A stretch of DNA of 64,000 nucleotides, from NCBI GenBank assembly GCA_019973155.2, contig BPQB01000103.1, positions 37,435 to 101,434 of the forward strand, given 5' to 3'. Positions 55,401 through 64,000 of this stretch are shown one piece after another (position 1 is the first letter of the stretch; each line of letters opens with the position of its first letter). A program made the position numbers and the translations under genes. Under the pieces are notes generated by a model. That model saw only the letters and a list, made by a program, of their open reading frames with translations, made no database searches and was not told the origin of the DNA. The DNA is from Phanerochaete sordida (Eukaryota > Basidiomycota > Agaricomycetes > Polyporales > Phanerochaetaceae).

Positions 55401-57755
55401 TCAATCCACAGCAAGAAGGTTCGTCAATCTGCCACGCAGACTCGCCTGCTCTGCCCGCGCCTTCTCGCTCTCGCCCCGCAGCCGGACACATTCCTCGCGC
55501 AGAGCCGCGGCCTCGCGAGACAGGGCGCTGTGCCTTTCCTGGGCCTCTGCGCGCGCGATGTTCGCTTCATTTCTGAGGTGGATGCACTGTGTGCGGTGCT
55601 CTGCGATAACCTCGCGCAAGGTTTTGTGCGCTTGCGTGACGTCCTTGTCGCGAGCAGCCGCCTGTGCACGGGCCTTCTGGAGCTCGGTGCGTACGTGAGA
55701 TATGCTGTCCTCGTGCTCGCGGGTGCTCGCGGCCAATCGCTCGGCGGTGTCGGTGAGCCCCGCCTGTAGGGCTACTCGCTGGGCGTCACTTGTCGCAAGG
55801 CGCACCTGGAGGTCCTCGGAGAGTGTTTGAAGGCGTGTGATCACGCGCTGCTGCTCGAAGTACCAAAAGTCGGCGGGACCTAACGGACAATCGACATGAA
55901 TACATTACTCGCGCACGCATGAACGGATGCTGGACTCACTGGGGGTCCCTGGGTCAGCCGCTCCCTCAGCCGACTCGGCGTCATCTTCCTCACCGCGCGC
56001 ACGCTTGGAGGGCCCCGCGCCGGTGGGCGCGCCAGCCTCGCTGTCCATGCGTCGCTTACGCATATCTTCACTTCTGTCAGTCGACGACCGCCACGGGCGA
56101 AGCGACACTCACCGACGGCGCCCTGCTTCACGACGGCCGCGCGCATCACATCGGCCTCCCGGCGGAGCTTATCCAACTCGGCCTGCAAACCAGCGTGCGC
56201 CTCCTGCAAGCTGTCGACTTCCGCGCGGTGCGCGGCGTCGGTCCGCGCGCGGTCCTCCCGTGCCGCGTCGAGCTCGGCGCGGAGCGCCGCCTCGCGCTGC
56301 GCGCCCTCCCAGCGGAGCGTGTCGATGTCCTCGCGCGCGCCGTCGGCGTCGTCCTGCGCCTCGGCGAGGCTGCTGGCGAGCCCCTCGCGCTCGCGCTTCC
56401 ACGTCGCGCGCACGGCCTTAAGCGCCTGGACCGCGTCGCGCAGGCGCGTGTTGCCCGCGAACAGCTTGTGCACCTCGGACTGCAGGCTGCGGACCGTCTC
56501 GTCGTGCGCGGGCTGGGCGGACTGCGGGTGCAGCAGCGCCTGTGCGAGCTTCTCCTCCGCGTCTTTGCACTGCTCGTGCTCGGAATCGAGCACCGCGAGG
56601 AGCATCGCTTTCTGAGAGCTGAGGTCGCTCACCCGCTGCTGCAGACGGGCGACCTCGCTGCGCAGCTCGGCCGCGGTGGCGCTCTCGGTGCTGTCATCTG
56701 TGAAGTGCGCATGAGATGGTCAGATACCACACCAGGACACTAAAGAAAGCTTACTGACCACTGTCATTCGTACGCCTGTCCGGACCGAAGCCTGTTGCTT
56801 TCGATCCCTGGCTGCTCCCGACATCTGCTCCGAGTCGCATTTGTCGTCGATGAGGGGCTGTGTGCGGGACATTGTGTTGGAAGCGCACCTGCAGCTGCCT
56901 GCATATCATCTGTCACTGGCGCAGATACCAGGTCCTTTTCCTTCGGGATTCCTGCGAAGCCCGATCGAAGGAACTTGATGAGCTTGACGCGCCGCGTGGT
57001 GCGGAGGTTATCGTGCTCGGGGTCGGTAGCTTGCGCCTGCAGTCGCTCCAGGCGTTGGTCCAACGCGTCAAGTTTGCGCAGCAAAAGAGGAATGTCTACG
57101 TCGGGCGTGATGTCCTCCGCAGAAGGGACGTCGGCCTGCGAACGAAGCTGACTGAGGCGCCACCGGTGGTAACTGAGCATGACCCAGGCCGTCTCATCGA
57201 GTAGAAGTGTGCATATCGATGGATTCTGTATCATGAACTGCGAGAAGCAGGGAGCTTCAACCAATTCCGGCAGACTCTTGACAGCTCCATCGTCATCTAG
57301 TTCTCATGTCAGCATCCTAGGATACCACAGGCGGTAAAGTGGCAAACCTAGCATCGTAAAGCCTTGGATTAATTCAGGCACTGCATTGAAAGATAGTAGC
57401 AAGAAGGTAAGTGATCAGTAGGAGTAGAGCAAATAATGACACTCACATAAGTCCATGTCCCAAATGCAGGTCGGGAATAGTTCACCGTAGTTCCGAAAAG
57501 CGTAGAAGGTTGGCTGCAACCAAAATGAGAGCGTGTTCTCGCTAGCGTAAGGAAGCTGAGTTTTTGGGGTCTGCTCACTTCTTGCTGCCCGTTCGGATTT
57601 GCACCCGTCCGACCCGGCGGCAGTTCCCGCATTTCGTAGAACTTCATCAACTTTTCGCACGCCGAAGCCTGCTCGTCAATGGAATCTGTGCATTCCGCCA
57701 CTGACCGCCAGTTTCGGAGGTATGTGGAGGAGAAACTCTGCAATGAGCGGACCAT
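55401..57755 (-). CDS. CC3: coiled-coil protein, tandem paralogue of CC1 and CC2
   Basis: Exon 1 starts at 57755 (MVRSLQSFSSTY, EKLMKFYEMRELP). Exon 2 is near 57.5 kb (PTFYAFRNYGELFPTCIWD), followed by an LPELIQGFTMLG exon near 57.37 kb. The conserved domain (57.3-56.76 kb) has SICTLLLDETAWVML then SYHRWRLSQLRSQ. A coiled-coil exon follows (56.7-56.12 kb, SDLSSQKAMLLAVLDSEHEQ), then the NLS-like exon (56.07-55.93 kb, TGAGPSKRARGEED). The last exon (55.88-55.40 kb) carries ADFWYFEQQRVITRL and a coil. Exon order and motifs match CC2 closely, so these two are likely the most recent duplicates. Function unknown. Confidence 0.72.
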
Positions 57756-58358
57756 CGTGAGAGCTTGCTATGCCCAGGGTGGCGAACGGTTGCGGGAGGA
57801 CTGCAGGCAGCGGGCGCGTCCTCCTCCCCGATGCGCACATGGATAGTTCGTCACGTGCCACAGCCCTAACCCGAATCTGACTCCTTGTCCTGGGCGACTC
57901 GTTCATCTGCGACATGACCAGGAGATTCGGGATCGCGAGAAGCGCGAGCCAAGGGAAAGCTCGGCGCCGCAGGCTCTACACGAACCACGTCCTGTGACAT
58001 CATCGCGCGCAGATTGACCGCATGTTGGCCTGCCGCGAACGACGACGAGCTTGTTGCGTCCGCGCCAGGCGTTTCGCCCACCAGCACAGCACATGCAGCG
58101 CATCGCCGCCAACAGCGCTGGGAGTCGCGGCGTGGCACGGGAAGGCTGAGACAATGTCGCCAAGTCGCGTATCGTCGCGCCTGCAGCTCTGCGCTACGCC
58201 CAGGGATTGACACCAGCCAAGCAGCATCACAGAAGACTCACTGCACCATCAGGGGCAACGTGCCGCGAGGATTCGTATGCGCTGGGCGCGCTTTCCAAAG
58301 TCCGGCCTCATATAACCCCAGCCATTCCTATGATGATGCAGCCATACCCCTGTTCACT
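57756..58358. other. Divergent promoter region between CC3 and hydrolase 2
   Basis: Head-to-head intergenic DNA. No conserved frame is seen. Confidence 0.5.
58311..58315 (+). promoter_or_regulatory. Possible TATA box of hydrolase 2
   Basis: TATAA about 45 nt upstream of the ATG, comparable to the TATATGA upstream of hydrolase 1. Inference only. Confidence 0.35.
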
Positions 58359-59272
58359 ATGCACATCACGGAGAAGCTCGTCGTCTCTGCGGACGGCACG
58401 ACGCTCTACGCGCAAGCTGCAGGCGACCCCACGAAGCCGGCCCTCGTCTGCATCCACGGCTTCGCGGGCACGTCCTTCGCCTTCCAGAAGCAGCTCGCCG
58501 ACGCGCACCTGCTGCAGCACGCCTACGTCATCGCGTACGACCTCCGCGGCAACGGGCGCAGCGACAAGCCCGAGGCCCCCGCGTCGTACGCCGGCGAGTG
58601 CTGCGCGGCGGACTTCCAGGCGGTGTGCACGGCGTTCGCCGTGACGCGCCCGTTCCTGCTCGGCTGGAGCCTCGGCGGTGCGTGCCCCGCCCGCGCCGCC
58701 CTGCGCCCGCGCAAGCTGACAGCACGCCAGCGCTCCTCGTGCTCGACGTCCTCGCGCACCTCCCGCCGCACACCCTGCGCGGCGCGGTCTTCTCCGGCGG
58801 GCCCGTGCCCACGCGCGCGCTGCACGCCACGTACATGTCCGACTGGCTCGCCGCGACGCTCGGCCCGCTGCTCAGCGCGGACGCGGCGACGGCCGCGCGC
58901 GCGGCGGTCGCGTTCGTCGACGGCTGCTTCGCGCGCCCGCGCGAGGCCGCGAGCTACGCGGAGCGCGCGCGCTGGCTCGGCGAGATCGTGCTCGCGCCGC
59001 CCGCGACGCGCGTCGTGTACGAGGCGCAGACGCGCGCGCGCGACGACGGCGCGTACCTCGAGCGCATGCGCGCTGTCCCGCTGCTCGTGCTGCAGGGCAC
59101 GCTCGACGTCATGGTCGACCCGCCGCGAATGAAGGTGAAGCTCGATGAGGTCTTTGCGGGGAAGAAGGACTACGAGTTCGTGTGGCTCGAGGGCGTCGGG
59201 CACTGTCCGGCGTGGGAGGCACCGAAGGAGCATGACGAGGCTGTCGTGCGCTTTATCAGACGATATTCCTAG
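58359..59272 (+). CDS. Alpha/beta-hydrolase, copy 2 (286 aa, 2 exons)
   Basis: Exon 1 is 58359-58677, the intron is 58678-58730 (GTGCGT...GCCAG, 53 nt) and exon 2 is 58731-59272; the sum is 287 codons. Same layout as copy 1: ALVCIHGFAGTSFAF, YDLRGNGRSDKPEA, nucleophile elbow GWSLG at the intron, Asp in LQGTLDVMVDPP, and His in EGVGHCPAWEAPKEH. The triad is complete. Substrate unknown. The two hydrolases lie on opposite strands and bracket the coiled-coil array. Without the intron the second exon reads open in another frame upstream, which is not coding. Confidence 0.88.
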
Positions 59273-59428
59273 CTGCGGCGTTGTACGACTACGAATGCAT
59301 ACCCGCACATCGAGAATTTGAAAGCAGAGCCTAATAGACGTCCCAGAGAGATTTCAGCGCATACACGGTGACCAGCACCCTCCATAATTTACATGGCAGC
59401 CATAGAACATACACACCACCCCCGCGAG

Positions 59429-60868
59429 CTACTCGCCCCCCACCAGCGGCCCAGCAAACAACACCTGCTCGCACTCCACGCCCAGATCAAACAGCCCCTC
59501 CTCCTTCGCGCGGTGATACACGCCCTTCACCCACGCGCCATAGCTCCTTGCGCGCACGCCCGCCGCGACGCGCTCGAGCGCCGCCAGCCGAGCCGCGCCG
59601 AGCACGCCGAGCACCATCTGCCGCATGCGCACCAGCCGCACCTTGCGCGCGAACTCGCCCGCGGGGAACGCGTCCAGCGCGCGCATCGCCGCGCGCACGC
59701 AGCCCCCGCGCCCGCCGCCCGCGGGCGCCTGCAGCCGCAGCACCGTCCACTCGGGCGTGCCGTCCGCCGCGCGGGTGCCGTTCTGCCATGCGAGGCACCA
59801 TAGGAGCGAGTCGGTGTCGGCGAACGGCGGGTCGCCTGCGCGCGGGACTTGCACGCAGGCGCGCACCTCGAAGAGCGTCGGCGGGCCTTGTTGCGCGGCT
59901 GTGCCCACCTGCGCCGCCGGACCTGGCGCGTGAGCGGGGTTGGGTCCGTTGATCTGTGGGACGGCGGGCTGGGTAGAGGCTGCAGTGGTGTCGGGGCCCG
60001 GGGCTTGGATAGTGAGCGCCTGCATGGACGCATCGACCATGTCCATCCAGGCGTCCATCCTCCGCCGGTCGGCAGCCATCTTCTTCTGAAATGCCGGCCA
60101 GTCCTGCGTCACAAATCGTGCCAAGAGCTCGTCCGTCGTCGGCTGCTGCTGCGGCACCGCGCCCAAGGCGTACTGCATCGTCCGCGATATCCCTGGACGC
60201 GCCGTAGCCTGAGCTGAAGGCGTCGTGTGAACAGAAGGCGTCCATGCGGGAGTCGACGTGGCCCTCGGAGGCGCCGTCGCCACCGTGCGAGAAGTAGTCT
60301 GGGGAGCAGTCCGGGGAGTAGTTCCACTAGCGGGGGCCTGCGGCGCGGCAGGCTCCGCGAACCAGACGAAGCCGTCGTCCGGCGGGTCGGCGAGCTCCTG
60401 CGCCTTCTTCAGCGCGCGCTCCTGGTCGTCGGCGCAGAGGGTTGCGCCCGAGAGCGCCGAGGAGCCCGAGAGCGCAGAGGAGCCCGAGAGCGCAGAGGAG
60501 CCAGAGCGCGCGGACGCGGTGGAGAGGACGCTCGGCGGCCGCTCGCTGCTCGCAGAGGCGTTGTCGTAGGGTATGAAGGTGCAGTTCGAGGCGACGCTGG
60601 CGCGGCTCGTGGGGTGGGCGGCCGGAGGGGCGGGCTGTCGCCGGCGAGAGGTCTGCCCCTGGCGTGTGGCGGTGTCGGTGCCTTCAGGTTTGGGCAGCCA
60701 GATTTCGTATCGCCGCGGGTCTGGCGACGGTGCCTGTCTGCCTTGGCTGGCTGACGACGCGTGCTGGTGGCGAGCCACATTGGGAGGAGGGCCCCGAGAG
60801 GCGGGCGGGCGTGGCGGGCGACTGTGCGCGACAGAGCCTTGAGCGGGGTATTGGAGATACACTGACAT
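59429..60868 (-). CDS. Hypothetical Pro/Ser-rich protein (479 aa)
   Basis: Single clean exon from the ATG at 60868 (MSVYLQYPAQGSVAHS). The N-terminal half is low-complexity, rich in Pro, Ala and Ser, with three SGSSAL repeats near residue 120-140 and a Thr/Pro-rich stretch. A helical segment (TTDELLARFVTQDWPAFQKK) leads to a globular C-terminus (TLFEVRACVQVPRAG, SLLWCLAWQNGT, EWTVLRLQAPAGGG, GVRARSYGAWVKGVYHRAKEE). No family is recognised. Lack of stops over 1.4 kb together with a protein-like C-terminus supports a real gene. It is convergent with hydrolase 2 (157 bp between stops). Confidence 0.68.
   Translation of the reverse strand: MSVYLQYPAQGSVAHSRPPRPPASRGPPPNVARHQHASSASQGRQAPSPDPRRYEIWLPKPEGTDTATRQGQTSRRRQPAPPAAHPTSRASVASNCTFIPYDNASASSERPPSVLSTASARSGSSALSGSSALSGSSALSGATLCADDQERALKKAQELADPPDDGFVWFAEPAAPQAPASGTTPRTAPQTTSRTVATAPPRATSTPAWTPSVHTTPSAQATARPGISRTMQYALGAVPQQQPTTDELLARFVTQDWPAFQKKMAADRRRMDAWMDMVDASMQALTIQAPGPDTTAASTQPAVPQINGPNPAHAPGPAAQVGTAAQQGPPTLFEVRACVQVPRAGDPPFADTDSLLWCLAWQNGTRAADGTPEWTVLRLQAPAGGGRGGCVRAAMRALDAFPAGEFARKVRLVRMRQMVLGVLGAARLAALERVAAGVRARSYGAWVKGVYHRAKEEGLFDLGVECEQVLFAGPLVGGE
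60447..60502. repeat. Three tandem repeats of 18 bp in the hypothetical gene
   Basis: The unit AGCCCGAGAGCGCAGAGG is repeated with few changes and encodes SGSSAL on the minus strand. In frame, so it changes only the length of a disordered region. Confidence 0.8.
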
Positions 60869-61066
60869 GATGAGGTTGGGTGTGATACAGCATTGTCGCC
60901 ACAGCGCACCTTATATTTGACCAGGGCCACAGGGAACCAAAGCCTCCTGGTCGGAGAGCCCAAGCACGGGCCACATGTCGAGCGGCCGGGAGGTTTGCGA
61001 CAAAGGACCGCCGACAAAGGCCTTTTTGTGAGGCCAAAGCGTCATGCGTGCCCTAAAGAAAGGGTG
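60869..61066. other. Short spacer
   Basis: Promoter side of the hypothetical gene; nothing else seen. Confidence 0.5.
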
Positions 61067-61662
61067 TCAATACGTGCTTGCAGTTTCAAGGGTACGAGGA
61101 TGCCAGGTCACCTTCCGGTTATCGTCAATATATGAGCTAAACTCTCTGATATCCCAAAGTTCCCCAAACTCTTTCAAGAGATCTAGTGGGAGAGTGAGTC
61201 TACCAGTTGGTTACCACGACAGCGTGTTCAACTTGCCTAGGAGCCGAAGACCTTCGAAAACCATTTTAGCTGCGATTCAATATATCTGTGAGCAAGATCG
61301 TAGTCGCACACCAGCGAGCCCTAAATGCGCTGCTTACTTGGGTCGTCAGGGCTGTCTCGTCGTGGATGTATTCCGATAATGTCCGCCGCTGAGCAAAAGC
61401 GAGGCTCCGGGACAAGCTTGAGGCTAGAGTATGAGGCCCTCGCTGGTGTAGACATGACACTTGCCTGGTATTCGTCGCTTTGGTCGTCGATTTCGCTCTG
61501 ACTGTCACTATCGCCGCTGTCGGAGGTGTCTGCAGCCGTATCTTGAGCCGTATAAAACTTGGCGAGGTTTTCCCAGTTAGACTGGGAGCGAAGCCATGCG
61601 TTATGCCAAACTCCGTAGTAGCGCGACCGGCCTATTTGGGGATTTTGCTTCGATCTCGCCAT
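61067..61662 (-). pseudogene. CC4: 5' fragment of a CC-family gene
   Basis: Starts MARSKQNPQIGRSRYYG with NWENLAKFYTAQ, as CC1-CC3 do. The PEPRFCSAADIIG segment aligns with KPGFWSEKDIFP of CC1. An intron (donor GTAAGC near 61.32 kb) leads to TKMVFEGLRLLG, aligned with LPELIQGFTMLG. The next donor reads GCAAGT instead of GT. The following exon gives LLKEFGELWDIREFSSYI, aligned with the start of the conserved domain, and then a stop at 61067-61069 before the HRWRL core. All later exons (domain core, NLS, coils) are missing. Either a truncated gene encoding a short protein or a dead fragment. It lies upstream of the 479-aa gene, on the same strand as the array. Confidence 0.6.
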
Positions 61663-62082
61663 CGTGAACAGCGACTCTGCAACGGATATGCTGAACGGTT
61701 GGAGGTTTAGAACAGGCTCGTGGTGGCGCTGGCGCTAATCTCGTTTCCAACCGTCTTCCGCACACGGCAACCTCTCACGTGAACGACCTCCACCCCGACG
61801 ACCCATGTCTCTGAGTGATATTTCCGCGACGAGGTCAAGGACCGCGCATGCCAAGAATCTTCACTTCAAGCAGGCGCAACTCGCCGAAAAGCAGCTATTT
61901 CGGACGGAGCCGCGTAGCTGTTTGCACAAGCTGGCAGTACGCCCAGTGCTACGGAATGCTTCATGCGTGGGTAAAGGAAGCACTTTAGATAAAATGACCG
62001 TATCTCCCGCGCTGGAGCCTCAGAGCCCATATCCGTTTCATCCCGCAGTCGCTCACGCCCCGGGAGGACCGTCCTCACATCG
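61663..62082. other. Spacer between CC5 and CC4
   Basis: 3' flank of CC5 and promoter side of CC4. No other gene is supported. Confidence 0.5.
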
Positions 62083-64000
62083 TCATTCGCTCGCAGAGAC
62101 AGCAAGCTCCAGCAACCTGCTACACAGCCTCTTGCGCTCCGCGCGCACCCTCTCGCCCTCGCCCAGCAGCCGCGCATTCTCCCCGCGCAGCACCTGCGCC
62201 TCGCCGGCCAGCGCCGCGCGCTCCGCGTCGTGCGCCGCGCGCTCCGCGTCGTGCGCCGCGCGCTCCGCGTCGTGCGCCGCGCGCTCCGCGTCGTGCGCCG
62301 CGCGCTCCGCGTCGTGCGCCGCGCGCACCGTCTCGAGCGTGCCGCGGAGGTAGCCCGCGTCCGCGAGGAGGTCGCCCGCCGTCTGCTGCAGCGCGGCGAG
62401 CTCGCCGCGCAGCTCCGCCTCGCGCTGTGCCGCGCCCTCCTGCGCGACGGCCAGCCGCATCTCGGCCTTCCACAGCAGGTTCGCGCGCTCGCTGTGCTCG
62501 GCCTCGGCGCCGCGCGCCGCGGTGTGCAGGCCCTCGATCTCGGCTGTTGCAGCGGCGAGCGCGGCCTCGACCTCGGCGCACTTGGTGCTGAGGTCGGAGT
62601 TCGCCTTGCGCAAGTCGGAGAGATCCTTGTCCTTGTCGGCCGTCGTCGACTGAGCCTGCTGGTGCTCGGCGCGAAGGTGGGATAGCCGTTCGATCTCGTT
62701 CGTCGCCTCGCCGAGCGCAGCCTCGGCTTGTGCATATTTGGTGCTTAGGTCGGCGTTCTCCCTGCGTAGCTCGGAGAGGTCTCTGCATAGAGCAACAGCT
62801 ATTGCCTGGGACTCCTGATGTTCCGCGCGGAGACGGGACATGCCTTCGATCTCGCTCTTCGCAGCGGCGAGCGCAGCCTCGGCTTGAGCGTGTTTGGTGG
62901 TCAGGTCTGTGTGGGCCGTGCGCAGCTCGCAGAGGTCCCTCTTGAGGCCCACCGCCGCCGCTTGGGACTCTTCATGCTCGGCGCGGAGGCGGGACAGAGC
63001 CTCGAGCTCGCTCTGCGCGTCGGCAAGCGCAGCTTCCGCCTGGGCGTGCTTGCTCTGCAGATCGCCGAGCGCGGCCCTGGCCAGGGCGTATCTCGTGCTC
63101 ATGTCGATGTTCGCCAACCGCATCTCGGAGAGCTTCTTGTAGAGGGCGACAGGCGACGACTCGGAGTCTTGGTTCTCGGCGAGGGAGCCGGCCACGCCCT
63201 CGGGCCTGTGGACGTTCGCGTTCAGACGCCCGACCATGTCGTTGAAGCGCGAGAACAGCCCTGAGGCCGGCCTCTGCGGCAGCGCGCTGGTGTCGTCGGG
63301 ACCCTCGACGCGAGGGCGCTTGGAGGGTCCTGCGGCTCCGGCGTCGTCGTCGTCGTCTGCGGCGCGCCTCCGTAGTCCTACGTTTCTATCAGCAAATTTC
63401 CAAGGATCAGCGCGATATCCGCACCTGTCTTAGCTTGGTCCGCAATGACCACGCGAGGGAGATCGGCTGGGCCCGTGGCGGCGTCCAGCTTGGCCTGCAG
63501 CGCGCCCTCCATGCGCGTTGTCACAATTTCTGCGCGCAGCTCGCCCTTCGCCGTGGCCGCATTATCTCGCACCGCCACAAGCTCGCCCCTCAAAGCTTGC
63601 TCCCTGTCCGCGTGCTCATTTGTGAGCGCGTCCCTCAGCGCCTGCCCCTGCGCCACATGCTCATTCGTGGACACGCCCGGCGATCCCACGTCGGCGGACG
63701 CGCGCTGCGCGACCACCAACGCGACCTCGAGCTCGTCCGTGCGCTGCAGGCAGCGGTCGACGACGGGCAGGAGCGCGCCGAGGAGCGTGTGCAGGCGCGC
63801 GATGCGGCGCTCGCTCGCCGAGAGGGCCGGCACGAGGGCGTCTGCGGAGGTGTCGCTCGACGTGTCGAGGGCTGGGGCGTCGGTCTCGGCGCGGAGCGCG
63901 GCGAGCGCGGCGGAGATGCGTGGGAGTTCGCCGTGCGGCTCGGGGAAGGCGCGGGGGTCGGGCGGGGGTGGGGTGTGGAGGGACGGGGGTGAGGTGTGGG
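62083..64000 (-). CDS. CC5: repeat-rich coiled-coil protein, partial at the right edge
   Basis: Two exons are visible: the end of one from the window edge (64000) to 63425, then an intron 63424-63378 (GTGCGG...GTAG, 47 nt), then 63377-62083 with the stop. The frame stays open to the edge, so the start lies outside. The first part has a Pro-rich stretch and SASERRIARLHTLLGALLP. At the exon join sits an NLS-like tract, LRRRAADDDDAGAAGPSKRP, closely like CC2 and CC3. The rest is almost pure coiled coil, built of about four 52-residue repeats (AQAEAALA, SRLRAEH) and five perfect AAHDAER heptads. No conserved HRWRL domain is seen in the visible part. Nuclear structural role inferred; family unknown. 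Confidence 0.75.
62218..62322. repeat. Five perfect 21-bp tandem repeats in CC5
   Basis: The unit GCGCTCCGCGTCGTGCGCCGC encodes the heptad AAHDAER on the minus strand. All five units are identical at the DNA level, which points to recent expansion or homogenisation. In frame. Confidence 0.93.
62515..63138. repeat. About four 156-bp tandem repeats in CC5
   Basis: Markers recur at an exact 156-bp spacing: GCG(A/G)AG(G/A)(T/C)GGGA(T/C)A at 62671, 62827 and 62983. The first unit (62515-62670) and the last are more diverged. Each encodes 52 residues of coiled coil. Confidence 0.85.

Overview
This window is nuclear DNA of a filamentous fungus, most likely an Agaricomycete (Basidiomycota). The signs are dense GT-AG introns of 45-60 nt, large F-box families, a DUF6533 membrane protein, a Tad1-like LINE, and tRNA-Ala genes with an 11-nt intron. 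A closer placement (for example Polyporales) is only a guess. All gene calls come from reading the sequence; splice sites were chosen by GT-AG rules and reading-frame continuity.

Left part (about 2-27 kb): a young, decaying repeat landscape. A unit of about 8.4 kb occurs twice head to tail (about 2.1-10.6 and 10.6-18.6 kb). Each unit carries an F-box gene, a broken flavin-monooxygenase/ICMT chimera, a small coiled-coil gene with the motif AGPSKR (here called family alpha) and a decayed relative of it. An inverted copy (18.7-20.1 kb), another direct copy (20.8-21.5 kb) and further decayed copies follow, then a third F-box gene with a frameshift.

Middle (27-38 kb): an ICMT-like methyltransferase broken only by a 10-bp tandem duplication. 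Next to it lies a flavin-containing monooxygenase gene of 8 exons (one only 6 nt long) that is split by a full-length, apparently intact 6.56-kb LINE with ORF1, ORF2, a poly(A) tract and a perfect 11-bp target-site duplication. Without the LINE the eight exons sum to 1,791 nt, an open frame of 596 codons. This FMO-ICMT pair is the evident source of the chimeric pseudogenes on the left.

Right part (38-64 kb): three tRNA-Ala(AGC) genes, a 1.28-kb non-autonomous hAT-like element, a DUF6533 protein, an intact F-box/LRR-type gene and two paralogous alpha/beta-hydrolases. There is also a tandem array of multi-exon nuclear-looking coiled-coil genes (CC1-CC3, a 5' fragment CC4, and a related repeat-rich gene CC5 running off the right edge). 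CC1-CC3 share an unrecognised N-terminal domain, an AGPSKRAR-like basic exon and a WYxxQQ motif; these and family alpha are the best candidates for an undescribed gene family here.
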